From positions 1 to 64,000 of the forward strand of contig JAJTUP010000034.1 in assembly GCA_021399435.1 (NCBI GenBank): 64,000 bases of DNA, in the 5' to 3' direction. Made by a program: the position numbers and the translations under genes. This stretch comes from Diaporthe sp. PMI_573. Lineage: Eukaryota; Ascomycota; Sordariomycetes; Diaporthales; Diaporthaceae. The notes below the pieces were generated by a model that made no database searches, was not told the DNA's origin, and saw only the letters and a program-made list of their open reading frames with translations. Shown piece by piece: positions 21,508 through 32,949 of the stretch. How positions within the stretch are numbered: position 1 is the first letter of the stretch; each line of letters starts with the position of its first letter.

Positions 21508-23358
21508 ACGTGCCCGGCCCGGATCTCAGCCCACCCCCGTTCTCGGCCGCCCTCCGTCACCCACGCCGCCTTCGCCGTAACGCCGACGCCACCACCACCA
21601 CAATAGTTAACCCCGTTTCTAATGGTGTTTCTAACTCTTCTGACCCGTCGCTATCTTCTAGTACCACGCCGGCTTCTATTTAGGTCCTCCAAATAGCCTC
21701 AATATCAGCGAAAAGCTTATTTAGGTCAAGTTAAACCTTCTTCCTTCAAACCGCCCTACTAACTTCAATTTAGCGTTCCAGCTCCTGGGCTTTTTGTAAG
21801 AACATCGTCAGACTAACGTCTTTCTAGTCCCAGCTCTTGAGAATTTTCCTGAAGAGGAGTCATTATGTAGGGCTCAGTTACTTCCAACAGGCATACCAGG
21901 CCACCATGCCACATAGCTCTTGAGACCACTTAGGGGTCGCAAAAAAGGTCCCTCGCGGCAGACAAAAGCACTTATCGGTACAAAAATAGCTACTAAAGCC
22001 ATCGCCAGCAGCCAATTCCAGCATTTTTACTTCCTTTACGCAATTATCTTCAATAAAGTAGCTTCCAAGTACCCTATGCTTAGACAACGGCCAAAGACCC
22101 GTCGCCCACCAGCCAGAACAGATATTTGACTCCGTAAGTACCTCTATTCAGGCCTTGTGATAACAATAAAGGAAACGTTTCTTTACCACAACTGACGATA
22201 AATCGTGCCCTCCTTGTTAGCCGAGATGCTTCTTGAAGGTAGTCTTCAGAGGGCTGAAGACTACTACATCTAGTGGTTGAAGCATATGTGAGGTATAGGC
22301 TGGTAAAAAAACAATATACACCTTATTCAAGAAGCATTCCCACATGAAATCCACCATTATATATGTGTGGTGCCCATCGATTATGAGAAGGCGCCATTCA
22401 GAAGGGTCTTCTGGCACCGTCAGCAGAAGGAAGACCCTCCGAAGCCAGTAGATGGCGATAGGTTCCTCCATCCACCCCTTTTTCGTCGCCGTAAACTGCC
22501 AGCCGTCGTAATCTTCAAGGGTAATAGGAAACCACTGCTATTAAATACTTAGTCCCTTGAAAATAATTAGAGGAATCAGGGACTTGCCCGTGGCAGAGAT
22601 ACACTCGAGGAAGGAGGTCTATACTCTTGAATTAAAGTCCTTCTGAAGAAGCTCGCTACTATCAGAATAGCCGATAGTCAGGGCCTTCTCTAACTTGCCC
22701 TCCATAAGCCCACCCTCGTCGGCGTTCCATCAGTTAGCCAGCTTAATCACCTTCACGATAGGTAGCCCCATGAAGTCAAACCACGACCCGACGTTCTATT
22801 TAGTAGCTGCCCTAAGCCACTTTACTTCAACGCGCTAATACTTACGGCTTCGGAGGATAGGGTAACGAAGGAGGAAGGCCCTTAGCCACTTTTTTCCAAG
22901 AGGATCGACCTCCTTCCCCAAGGAGCCCAGACAGGCCACCAGGGCCCTTGTTTCCCAGCAAGTCAAGGCATGGCCAAGGCTGCTTTGGTTAACTAAAAAC
23001 ATCACCAATTAATCCTCCTGATGGTTAGAAAGAACTCTCAGAGGGTTGGCAGCAACGTGATAGCTTTGTCAGCCGGCGAGACGACTTTAAAGTATTGAGC
23101 GTGGAATATACCAGGTCCTAGAAGCCTCCCTGACAGGCATGCCATCCCTAACCGCCACGATGGCGTCATGCATCTCAAGTTCACCATAGGGCTTCATGAT
23201 AATAAGGATAATGCCTGGAAGAAGTTTGGTGATCAGAAAAAAAGTCCTCGTAAAGAAAACGTTGAGTTTATGTAGGGTGGGTACAGACACGTGCACGCGT
23301 GAACGCGGGTGTGGGCCGGCCGAGAACGGGGGTGGGCCGAGATCCGGGCCGGGCACGT
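21508..23358 (-). mobile_element. Pogo-like DNA transposon inserted in gypsy D gag
   Basis: The element is 1851 bp, with inverted repeats starting ACGTGCCCGGCCCGGATC at both ends (at least 40 bp, GC-rich) and TA duplications at 21506-21507 and 23359-23360. A transposase is coded on the minus strand. It is far more GC-rich and less mutated than its host element, so it came later or escaped the mutation process. The repeat ends are only 1-2 mismatches apart. Confidence 0.88.
21526..23197 (-). pseudogene. Pogo-like DDE transposase
   Basis: The gene starts at ATG 23197 (MKPYGELEMHDAIVAVRDG, a psq/helix-turn-helix start) and reaches nearly to the inner end of the left repeat, about 555 codons, the usual length. 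The catalytic core is visible: DEGGL near 22717-22733, LLIIDGHHTY near 22360-22395, and HMLQPLDVVVFSPLK near 22240-22290. The C-terminal tail has FADIEAI (about 21690-21715), a motif seen again at 37.9 kb. A few stops (TAA after RSIL, TGA, TAG) and small frame breaks show it is inactive. Confidence 0.75.
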
Positions 23359-23612
23359 TATAGATAGTACTAAGATCTTTATATTCTACTAAAGATTAAA
23401 AGAAGAAATAAAGAATAAATTAGCTAAATAAGACTAACCCGACGACTTTTTATAGTATGTTAAACTAACTATTAAAATTAACAACAGGCTCTACAAACAA
23501 CACCTAGAACAAAAAGACAACACCTTTAAATAATTCTAAAACAACAACTCTAACAGATAAAACAAGCCTAACTCTAGAAGGAAATATAATTATAACAACC
23601 TAATCTAGTAGA

Positions 23613-23806
23613 TGTAACGGCCAGGCGTTAGCCGCGAGGAAGCCCCGGTATAGCCCCGGCAAAGGCCTTTCTAAAAAGGGACCCAAAGCCCCCATGTCTC
23701 AGACTTGAGGGGGGCAAGAATTAGTCTTGCACTATATCTATACCTAATATACGTACTAGCCTTCCTAGTTTACCGGACTATCGTGCCTAGTGTAGAGCCC
23801 ATTATA
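23613..23806 (+). repeat. 5' LTR of chromovirus E
   Basis: A 194-bp repeat paired with 31263-31456 and preceded by the duplication GTAGA. Confidence 0.88.
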
Positions 23807-23839
23807 ATTCTAATTCTTCTTACTATACTACCCACAATG

Positions 23840-26800
23840 CTATAAAAGACTAGTAAAAGAAGGGGAAGATTCCAAGGAAGTTACGACAATACCGAGGGCA
23901 GCTCAGGAATACTTTAGCTTAATAATACCCTAGCACGAGAACGGGAACATAATTAATTATTTTAGCAAAGAATCGATGCTCTGGAAGTAGCTTAAATAAC
24001 TATCAAAGTTAAGTTAAAAGACCTAAAGCTAGCCAATATTACTTCACTATTTATAGCCTACACTCTTTAGTAATATAATAGCTGGATAATAGACATAGAA
24101 AGGGCCTATATCTTATAACTATAAACCCTTTATAACGACAAGACGAAAGTAATACATGTGTTAGACTATGTCAAAAAGGAGTATCAAAACTACTAGGATA
24201 CTTATATAAAATCCTTAAGAAGAGGAGATAAGTCTATATTTAATTATTATAAGTAGGACGAGTTTAAGACTTTTAGCTCTAATTTTAAAAAAGATCCCTA
24301 AGGTATATTAGGTATTATTTAAAACTTAATTAATACTACTTACTAACAAGAAAACTAAGATCTATAAACCTTTTACTAGTACCTTGAAACATTAGAATTA
24401 GAATAAAAAATAAGAAGTAATAGTTTGAGGGCTGAATTCTTTCTCTCAAGGTTATTGGAATAGATATTGCTAGAGATTTAAATAAAATATACCCTAAGTA
24501 TACTAGAGACTAGAGATAAGATAGTTAGAGTTACCTAAGTAATTTAAGTTAATACTCTAGAGAGGGTTAGAAAGAGAAAATATAAGGAGGTAGGCCTAAA
24601 ATAAGGGGGAACTAGCGGAACCCCTAATAAGAGAGGACGAAAAGGAAACTTTTTAGGAAGTATTAGAGGAGGAAACTTTTTAGGAAGTGTTATAAATTTA
24701 AAAGAAAGAACTTTAAATAACCCCTAGCTATAAGGCTAAGGTAGAGGCTGAGGATTCTAGGGTAGGGGTTCTTATACCCTGCTAAATTAGAATACTTAGG
24801 GAAGTACCTCTAAAGTAACCCTAAAGCTAAATCCTCTAGACGAAACAGGTAAGATAACTATATGCTATAGGTATGGAAGTACCTACTACTATGCTTTAAA
24901 CTATCCAGTATTGGCGGAAACTATAGTATTAGTAAATTAAGTATAAGGCCGTGGTAACTATTAGTCTAGGGGCTATCAAGGTTAGAACTGAGGGAGAGGG
25001 AGTCGAAGCATCTCTTAACTACCTATAGGAATAGTATCCGAGGTTAAAGAGAGGAACTAGTAACTATACCTAGAAGTAAAAAAAGAAATAGTTAAAGTCT
25101 AAGAGATATTTATAATCTCAGGCAAAGTAACTACAAAGCATGGTTAAAGACATATCAAGGTTAATCTAGACATATAGGTATAAGTAGACTTAATTAGTAT
25201 TTTTTTTATTAAGAAGTTTAGCCTTAAATTATCTATAAAGACATTAGTATCTATGGTGGGAATCTAAGAAACCATGGTTCCTACTTATAATATCTATTAA
25301 GTACCTTTATTACTTAAAGACCATTTTAGAAATTAGAAGAAGGAAACATGAGATTATGTTATAATTAAAAAGAAACGCTTGGAGTCTGTTTTGCTATTAG
25401 GTATCCTAGGTTTGGAATATTTTTAAATAGGGCTTGAAAGCTGTCTAAAGGATTGGTGGCTATAATAGGATGAGATTTATATAGTAGAACAGACTGTAAA
25501 GTCTTTTATAAGGAATTGGGGAAAGGTCTCCTATTATTACACAGTTCTTTCTACTGCTAAACCTTCTAGTCCGGCAGGATAGGAAGGGAGAAGTTAGTAG
25601 GAGCCCCGAGGGATAGATAAAGAGGAGAAGTCACCCCTAGATTCGTCTTAGATATACCTACGACTAAAGGAATTAGAGGAGTTTTTTATTAAGGACCAGG
25701 CTAAGGAATTACTGTTAAGAAGGAAAGTAGATCATGTAATAAAGCTAGAAAAGGAGACTTCGCCCCCTTTTCTACCCCTATACCCACTCTTATTAACAGA
25801 ACTCAAAGTCTTAAGAGAATAGCTTAAAGAGAGTTTAAAGTTAGGGCAAATTACCTATAATAAAAGTCTCGCTAGTACACCAGTTTTGTTTGTGCCAAAA
25901 AAAGACAAAACCCTTTGACTTTGTGTTAACTATAGGGCTCTAAACGAAATAATGATAAAAAATCAATACCCTTTACTACTGGTTTTAGAGATTCTAGATC
26001 AACTGTTAGGTATATAGTTTTTCTCTAAGATCGATTTAATAGATATATATTATTAGATTTGTATCTAAGAGGGTAATAAATAGAAGACTACTTTTTATAC
26101 TTAATATAGACATTATGAATTTAGAGTAGTACTATTTAGATTAACCAATACACTAGCCACGTTTTAATCTTTTATTGTTGAGATTTTAAGAGATTATATT
26201 AATGTCTATATAATTATTTATTTAGACAATATTTTGATTTTCTTAAAAAGCAAGAAAGAGTACAAGAAGTACATACAGACAATTATAGATTGTCTCATAA
26301 CAGCAGAGTTGTATAGCAATATTAAGAAGTACTACTTTTTTTAAGAAAAAATCAAGTTTTTAGGATTTTTAGTTAGAAGGAAGGAAGTCTAAATAGACCC
26401 TGATAGAATTAAGACTATCCAAAAATAGCTAATACTAACTACCTACTACAACATTTAAGTGTTTTTAGGTTTTTACAACTTCTACTAAAGGTTTATTAAG
26501 GATTACTTAAAGATTATATAACTACTTAATGAGTAACTAAAGGGTATAAAACATAGCTAAAAGCTAGGGGGGATGAATCTCTTTACCCCAGAAAACGCTA
26601 AGACACAAAAGGCGTTTAAGGAGCTCAAGATAAGGTTCTAACAAGCGCCTCTTCTTTAATATTACAGCCCTATGCTTCCCACTTAAATTAAGTATAATGT
26701 GTTAGATAGAGCCGCCATATTAATAATCTTATAATAACATTACTATAAGAGTAAATCTTGATGGTATCTAATTACTTTTTAGTTAAAGAAGTTCTTAGGA

Positions 26801-29220
26801 GCTGAGCTTAATTAGATAACCTATAACAAGGAATTGAGTACTATTATTAAAAGTTTTAGGTATTGGTAATAATATCTCAAAGGGGTACAAGAACTAGTTA
26901 CAGTTCTTTCTAATTATAACAATCTCTATAGCTTTATAAAGTAAAAAGAACTAACGTAGAAATAGATTTAATAGCTGATATATTTAGCTAGATTTAATTT
27001 CACTATCAAATACTGCTTTAGAAAGATAAACCTGGTAGATGGCCCATTAAGAAGGCTTGACTATATATTAGAAGAAAAGCTTCTAAATTTAAGTTAGATC
27101 CTAACTCTGGAATTAAAGATAATTATAACTATTAGGAAGGACATACAATCCTATCCAGAAGACCAACAGCAGGCCTAGTTTAAGGCTATAGTTAGAAGTA
27201 CTAAAGTATAAAAGGTTTTAAAATTTAATTCCTCCTTAATAGAGCGTTGGCTTAAGTCTACGGCTCTCCTATAGGGGCAGTTTATAATAAGAGTCTAGGT
27301 CTAGGCGTGTGTTAGCAATACAGGCATAATATGCCGAGGGCCCCACTTTCCACTATTAGACTTAATTTATAAAGCCTAGAGGGAAGACCCCACAATCTAG
27401 GCTGTTATTAAGAAGATTAAATCCTTAAATAGTACTATTTTAGATAGTTTTAGTTATGAGTTTCAAGACAGGCTACTATACTAGAAGGGACATATATATA
27501 TGCTAGAATAAGAAGCCTTGTAATAAGAGATCCTGTAAACCTACTATAATGAGCTACTAAGCGGGTACTAGAGGCAAACATAGATATAAATCCTAGTCGA
27601 AAGACATTTTTGCTAGCCGGGCTTAAAGGCCTCTATCGCAGACTATGTACGCTCTTATATAATATACTAATACATATCTATACCATGTTATCACTTATAT
27701 AGAGAGCTTACTTTATTACTAATTTCATTAGGCCCTATATAAGAACTTAGTATGAACTTTATTACTAAACTCCTGACTACTATTAGAGATGGCTAGGAAG
27801 TAGATATAATCTTGGTTATTATAAATTATTATACTAAGATAAGTTTCTTTACTATAGTAAATATAATAATAAATACTACTAAACTAGCCGAGATCTTTTA
27901 TAGGGAGATTAAATGTAAATAGGGACTACTTAAAGAAATTGTAACTAATAGAGGCACGACCTTTACTAGTAAGTTCTGGAAGATACTTTACTAGCTAAGT
28001 AGAATTAAAACCTGATATACTACTACTTACCACCTGTAGGGTGATAAATAAATGGAAAGAATAAACCAAACCCTAAAACAATACCTAAGGGTGTTTATAG
28101 TGGAAAACGCCTAGAACTAGCCAAACTTGTTATATACTACATTTTTTACTTGTAATTTAGCACAAAGCACTACAATTAAAATAAGCCTGTTTAAAGCTTT
28201 CTTTAGCTACAAACCATCTTTTACTATTCTATATAATAAATAGCCCACTAAGGACAGTATTCCTCAGAGGGAGGTACCAGTAGTCAAGGAATGTATTAAA
28301 AAACTTTAGTAAATTTAAACAAACTACGAGGAGAACTAGAAACAGGCAGTTAAGACACAGGCCTGAAATTATAACAATTAACACTAGCCTATACAATTTA
28401 AGATCAGCTAATAGGTATTACTAACAACCAAGTATTTACTCCTAAAAAATAGAAAGCTTGCTCTATAGAGGGTCAGCCTATTTAGGATTATATCTCGAGT
28501 AGGTAAGCAGGCCTATAGTTTAACCCTACTAGAGAAGTACTCTTAAATATACTATATATACTACGTGAGCTAGCTAGAGCCCTAGGTAGCAAGAAACTCG
28601 AAGGACCTAATAGAAGGCATCCTAGACCTACCAGACTTAGAAAACAAATAAGCTAAATAAGAGCTAGAAGAGATCTAAGACTACTAGAAGATCGAGGATA
28701 CTATATACTATTTAGTAAAGTAGAAAGGATGGCCTAGTAAATATAACTTATAGATACCAGAAGACGGAATGTTAGTAGACGAAATTATTATAAAGTATTA
28801 AAAAGGGAGAGGGCTAAAGTAAAGCTAGAAGAGGACCTAAGACCAGACTAGCAAAGGCTATAAGAAGCAGCTATAAATTAAGTAGCAATAGGCTAATAAA
28901 GGCTAGGACAGCTAGATGACTAGCTAATGAAGTTGATGTTGGCCTAATGAGTACCAGATAGCTAGCTAATGAAGTTAAGGTTGACCAGATAAGTGCTAGA
29001 TGACTAGCCAATAAAGTTAATATTGGCTTAATAAGTGTTAGATAGCTGGCTAATGAAGTCAAGGTTAACTAGATAAGTACTAGAGGCTGGCTAATAAAGT
29101 CAATATTAGCCTAATAAATATTAGATAACTAGCCAATAAAGCCAATATTAGATAGATAAGTATTAGAGAACTAACGGGTAAACTAGAGGCTGGCCTAATA
29201 ATAGGGAAATATTTCTAGGT
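23840..29220 (+). pseudogene. Chromovirus E gag-pol with chromodomain
   Basis: The gag region runs to about 25100, with a decayed zinc knuckle CYRYGSTYYYALNYP near 24860-24905 (two Cys and the His are now Tyr). RT lies at about 25880-26400: FVPKKDKTL, CVNYRALNEIMIKNQYPL, SKIDLIDIYY, and YLDNILIF (normally YLDDILIF). RNase H is near 26580-26960. Integrase has its zinc region near 27590-27720 and core blocks SMDFITKL near 27755, TNRGTTFTSKFW (D to N) near 27946, and MERINQTL near 28055. The chromodomain at 28691-28750 reads IEDTIYYLVK-stop-KGWPSKYN, a TAG replacing the aromatic-cage Trp. A tandem repeat tail follows. Confidence 0.8.
28914..29165 (+). repeat. 42-bp tandem repeat, six units, at the chromovirus E pol C-terminus
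   Basis: Six near-identical units, 42 bp each except one of 41 bp, share the core CTAGCTAATGAAGTTAAGGT. Being 14 codons long, they keep frame and would encode a repeated segment like LANEVKVDQISTR behind the chromodomain; the 41-bp unit shifts frame. Unit divergence is mostly transitions. Confidence 0.7.
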
Positions 29221-29412
29221 AAAGGCCTACCAAGGGGCTATCAAGTATTATCTAAGTGGAGGAGGGCTTTGAAGATTAACACATTAGAATTAAGCACGAA
29301 CGACCTTAAAAATGTCTAGGTTAAGGGGGAACTAGAAGAGTCCCCGAAAAAGCAACACAAGGGTATCGTTATCCCTACTTTTAAAAAACTAAGCCCCCTC
29401 TACCAGCACCAA

Positions 29413-30964
29413 TCACTAAGCTACTGTATCTCTAAGTAACTAGCAAGGGAGAGCCGTCTATATCTTATAGGTTATTTCCTGTAGCAGTAGCAGAAACCCC
29501 TCCAGCCAGGTCTCAAAAGCATCATCTATAACCTAAAAAACCTCTAAGAGAAACCCCTAAACTAAGCTATGCCAGACCAGGAACCTATTATTAGCTAGAA
29601 CCACACACGGCATGCTATGACGAGTATTAACTAGGTCTTTTAAGATCTTCTTACGAAGGGCGTCTACTAAGTCAGCCGAGCCAAACTGTACCAAATGAAG
29701 CAGGTGCGAATTAGCCAGGGCTTGCAACTAAAAGACACTAGCCTCTATAATGGCCGATTCCTGAGTAGATTAGCGCACAATTATACCTCGAAATGTAAGG
29801 GACTCACGTTTGCAACCTCGATCAATTTCTTCTCCTAGGAGCCTCTCTTATACTTCGGGTTCTCCACCGTTTTCCAAAACACTAGAGCACCACTTAGTCC
29901 GTTCACAGACAGGTTCATCAAGGTTCAGGCCAGGCAAACCCATAAAATCAATAGCCGGTTTTCCTACACGATTAATAGAGGAGGATTTACAGCTTAGGCG
30001 ATTCCCTTCAAAAGGGCTCTTACAAAATGCAAGTCAGAGATTAACCCGATGATTAAAGGATCCCCCTATAATAGTTAATAGAAGTAACAACGATAGATAG
30101 GAGGATACTTACCATTATATAAGGCAAGTAATGCTTTGCAATACACTAATTATACCGAAAGCTCCCCAAACTAGTCACAGTATAGGTTATATTTTCCCGC
30201 AAGGAAGGTATATCCTCCTCAAACCTCTTAAGAAAACTACGTATACAGGCTTTACAAGGGGCTCAGGACTAGATCACCCAACTCTAGGTCTACACCCTCT
30301 CGTCCCGTCTAGATATATTACGCGAGGTTTAGATAATGTCTACAAGGGCTGCTGCCACATACTGCTAGCTGGGAGGCGTCGTGTATCTAAGGGCCTTAGT
30401 AGGCACGTATAACTATATAAACTTGCCAGTAGAGGAAGTCAGTTTCTTTAGGGTTCGAGGTACTTTCAGGGGTCTGCTCTGGTTTAGCTCGCCCAGCGAT
30501 GCGGCAATACTTGCTACTACCTCGCGACAAGTTTAAGGGGTCTACAGGGTAGTAGCAGGCTACTTACTAGCTGCTTTCGAGGACTTGCCTTGAGTTGTGG
30601 TTAAGGTATTACTCTATTTAGAGGAGGATGGCTCTGAAGAGGAAGAGATAGTTAGAGGATTCGTGATAGGGCCGGTGTGATCACTACTAAACTCCTCGAG
30701 ACTTAAACCTAATAAGTTAGGGAACCCTGTAAACGGGTTATTCTAACCTTGCAGGGAGGATAACTGTAAGTAGTGTAAAGAGCTACCTTTACTGGTAGAA
30801 TTAATGGAAGGAGAACGAAAGTAAATAGGGGCTAGAGGCCCAAGGCTAGAAGTACTTGCTGAAGAAGACTGGGAATAATTACGAGACCCCTTTGAAGAGG
30901 AAGGCGACGCCTTACCTAGTAGTAAGGGCGAGAAGCCCTTGAACGAGCTAGACAAGCAAGATAT
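29413..30964 (-). pseudogene. Antisense gene in chromovirus E
   Basis: Two minus-strand coding-like stretches oppose pol. Stretch a (30964-30113, 284 codons) opens at ATA, a likely mutated ATG, and has a Ser/Thr/Lys-rich start (SSSFKGFSPLLLGK), the block REVVASIAASLGE, and CKACIRSF...YNQCIAKH, a CxxC-type pair. Stretch b (30065-29413) encodes GLPGLNLDEPVCERTKWC and LVDALRKKILKDLVNTRH. Between them lies a 47-bp GT-AG candidate intron (30112-30066) with branch site TATTAAC. Internal stops are TAA/TAG plus single TGA (CGA to TGA). The two stretches do not join in phase across this intron, and a second frame in stretch a is also fairly open, so the model is unresolved. Confidence 0.5.
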
Positions 30965-31060
30965 GATAAAGGTATCAAGAAGTAATCGTGAAAACTACTC
31001 GAAGTAGTAGATAGAAGAAGGGCCACGGCGACGACTTTAAGAAGTAGTAAAGTATAGGTC

Positions 31061-31107
31061 GGAGAGAGAGAGAGGTCAACAGCAGCTTGAAGGGCGAGCT
31101 ATTTAAA
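31061..31107 (-). promoter_or_regulatory. Putative promoter of the chromovirus E antisense gene
   Basis: On the minus strand GGTTTAAATAGC (31109-31098) is followed by a CT-rich run (31077-31061) about 100 bp before the first codons of the antisense gene. A TATA-like box followed by a pyrimidine tract is a common fungal promoter layout. Inference only. Confidence 0.35.
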
Positions 31108-31262
31108 CCACGCTACCTAGCCTGTGTAGCGCCGAAAAGGTTGTATATGGGTTTAGAATGTTCCGTGAGTTACCGGAGGTAGTAATTAGAAGGTACCCAT
31201 AAAAGCCGTATAAAAGCTGTGGTTAACGGCCTGGGGACGGGCCTCTAGGGGGAAGGCATAAT

Positions 31263-31456
31263 TGTAACGGCCAGGCGTTAGCTGCGGGGAAGCCTCGGTG
31301 TGGCCCCGGCGAAGGCCCTTCTAAAAAGGGACCCGAAGCCTCTACGTCTCAGACTTGAGGGGGGCAAGAATTAGTCTTGTACTATACCTATACCTAATAT
31401 ACGTGCTGGCCTTCCTAGTTCACCGGACCATCGTGCCTAGTGTAGAGCCCATTATA
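31263..31456 (+). repeat. 3' LTR of chromovirus E
   Basis: A 194-bp partner repeat preceded by the polypurine tract TAGGGGGAAGG and followed by GTAGA. Confidence 0.88.
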
Positions 31457-32080
31457 GTAGAGATAGTAGATAGGCCCTATAAAACTTAATACTGCTTAAT
31501 AAAGAAACAAAAAGGACATTAAATGCTTTAACTGTAAGAAGAAAGGACATTTTATATAAGAATGCTATAGTAAGAAAAAGAACTAAAAGCCTATACCTAA
31601 AGGCTCTAGATAGACTAACATAGTTACCTATACTAGCAGGCTATTATACTTAAAGATATAACAAGCTATTACCAAACAATACTGCTGATATAAGATAGAA
31701 TGGTACAAGCCATACCTAGTATACTCTAACTAGGCAGTAAAAGACAAAAAGATCCTGTTTAGCATTATTCTCCAAAACTTATCTACTAATAATAAACAAA
31801 AAGACGAGTTAAAAACGAGAGAAATAATTTAACAACAACTATTATAAATAGTATACATAGAGCTAGACAAGGCTAAAGAAGCCAAGAGGCACGCCTTGTT
31901 TAGTTAGACAGCTTGCTGTAATAATAGCTATACTATATACTAAAGTAATAAAGAAGAAGCCAACTAGTTTCCTAAAGGTGTAAAACAATAATATACCCTA
32001 GCTATAAAAGAATAAAAGAAACTTTTATATAATCTAAGAAAGAAGCTAGTAGAAAAAATTCCTTAAGATTTACTCATACC

Positions 32081-32191
32081 TGTTACGAACGGCTGGGATT
32101 GACCGCTGCGCCATAAACCAAAAGATCAGCAAATATCCACACTACCTGTGGAATTCTATTCCAACCACCTAGATATAGTTAGATCGTGACA
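32081..32191 (+). repeat. Short solo LTR (111 bp) in gypsy D
   Basis: It starts TGTTACGAACGG and ends ATCGTGACA, flanked by ATACC/ACACC (one transition). It shares its core GCGCCATA-ACCAAAAGATCAGC and its ends with the 127-bp copy at 36551-36677, so both are solo LTRs of one small family. Confidence 0.65.
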
Positions 32192-32391
32192 ACACCTTAA
32201 GCACAGCAAGAAGACCCGCAGGTATACTTAAAAAAAAGCACCTCTACTGGCCCCTAAGACTAACATTATAGAAGTACTAATTATAAAATAATCCTTTAAG
32301 TAAGTAATGTAAAAACTAAGGAAGGAGACTAAGAAGGATAAAGATATAGGAAAAACGTTCCCTTACTACAGTTACCATCCCAGCATCTCTT

Positions 32392-32910
32392 CTAAAGGTT
32401 AGTGGATTAAATGGTTAGGTAGCAGTAGGGTGCACTGGAGGTCTTGGTGGGACGCTTGAGAATGGTTTGGACAACTTTGCATTGAATTTGAGTGGGCTTC
32501 TGTCAGCCCTCCTCACAGTCCTTCCGACATTGTCTTAACCCTGGGTACGCGTGAGTTGGCTCTGGTGCAGGAATGGCGAGGCCGGAAAATTCGGCCCTCA
32601 GACCCACTACCTTTGGCTTTAAATAACCAGCCAACCCTAACCCTGACAGTAACCAAACTAAATACAGATAAACTTCAGAAATCAGGCTATCTAACAAACT
32701 AGGTTACATGCTTTTTGGGTAAGAAATAAGGGGAATGCAGAGGTTCGAAGTTAGGGTCTTAAAACAGCCCAAAAAATCGGCTCACGGCCACCAAACTCAT
32801 CTGCCAGCGCGCACGCCACTAGCAAAAAGTCTAGGGTAACTCCTTCCGTGAAGTCTAGGGTAACTCCCTACGTGCAGCGCCCACACCTAAATGAGCGTTT
32901 CCGTTTAACA
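32392..32910 (-). repeat. LTR family 1, copy 3, reverse orientation
   Basis: This 519-bp copy is in reverse orientation relative to copies 1 and 2 and well preserved. It contains a direct duplication of about 24 bp (AAGTCTAGGGTAACTCC...) near 32838-32880. No target duplication is visible, and gypsy D sequence lies on both sides. Confidence 0.78.
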
Positions 32911-32949
32911 GAAAGGACTACGGATAGCTAAAAAACTAGACGAGCTGTC

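Larger units (their letters stand above)
23613..31456 (+). mobile_element. Chromovirus E (Ty3/gypsy with chromodomain), full length, nested in gypsy D
   Basis: The LTRs are 23613-23806 and 31263-31456, each 194 bp, starting TGTAACGG and ending CATTATA (CA to TA). The target duplication is GTAGA (23608-23612, 31457-31461). A polypurine tract lies at 31246-31256. Order: gag with knuckle, protease, RT, RNase H, integrase, chromodomain, then a 14-residue tandem repeat tail, then about 2 kb holding an antisense gene before the 3' LTR. The chromodomain places it with the fungal chromoviruses (Tf1/MAGGY group), which target heterochromatin. It is dead through many TAA/TAG. Confidence 0.88.
20862..31600 (+). 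pseudogene. Gypsy D gag (coiled-coil plus zinc knuckle), in three pieces
   Basis: From ATG 20862 the frame encodes an N-terminal coiled-coil (QQLKELVKEVTRLRTF), a retrotrans_gag region (KAIAQFKPYLTDFINTKNFK near 21265), and, after the pogo insertion, LKEEIKNKLAKQDQPDDF (from about 23390). After chromovirus E it ends in a CX2CX4HX4C knuckle (CFNCKKKGHFIQEC, about 31525-31566). Excising each insertion with one copy of its target duplication restores the frame at both joins. Stops are TAA/TAG at Gln positions. The basic linker NRQNKPNSRRKYNYNN lies just before the E insertion. Confidence 0.75.

Noticed and set aside
23087..23356. Extended N-terminus of the pogo-like transposase starting in the inverted repeat
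   Set aside because: Translation would run through the terminal repeat; ATG 23197 fits the family start.
28871..29062. Minus-strand frame of repeated LASHLALI units
   Set aside because: It is the reverse reading of the 42-bp tandem repeat that extends chromovirus E pol.
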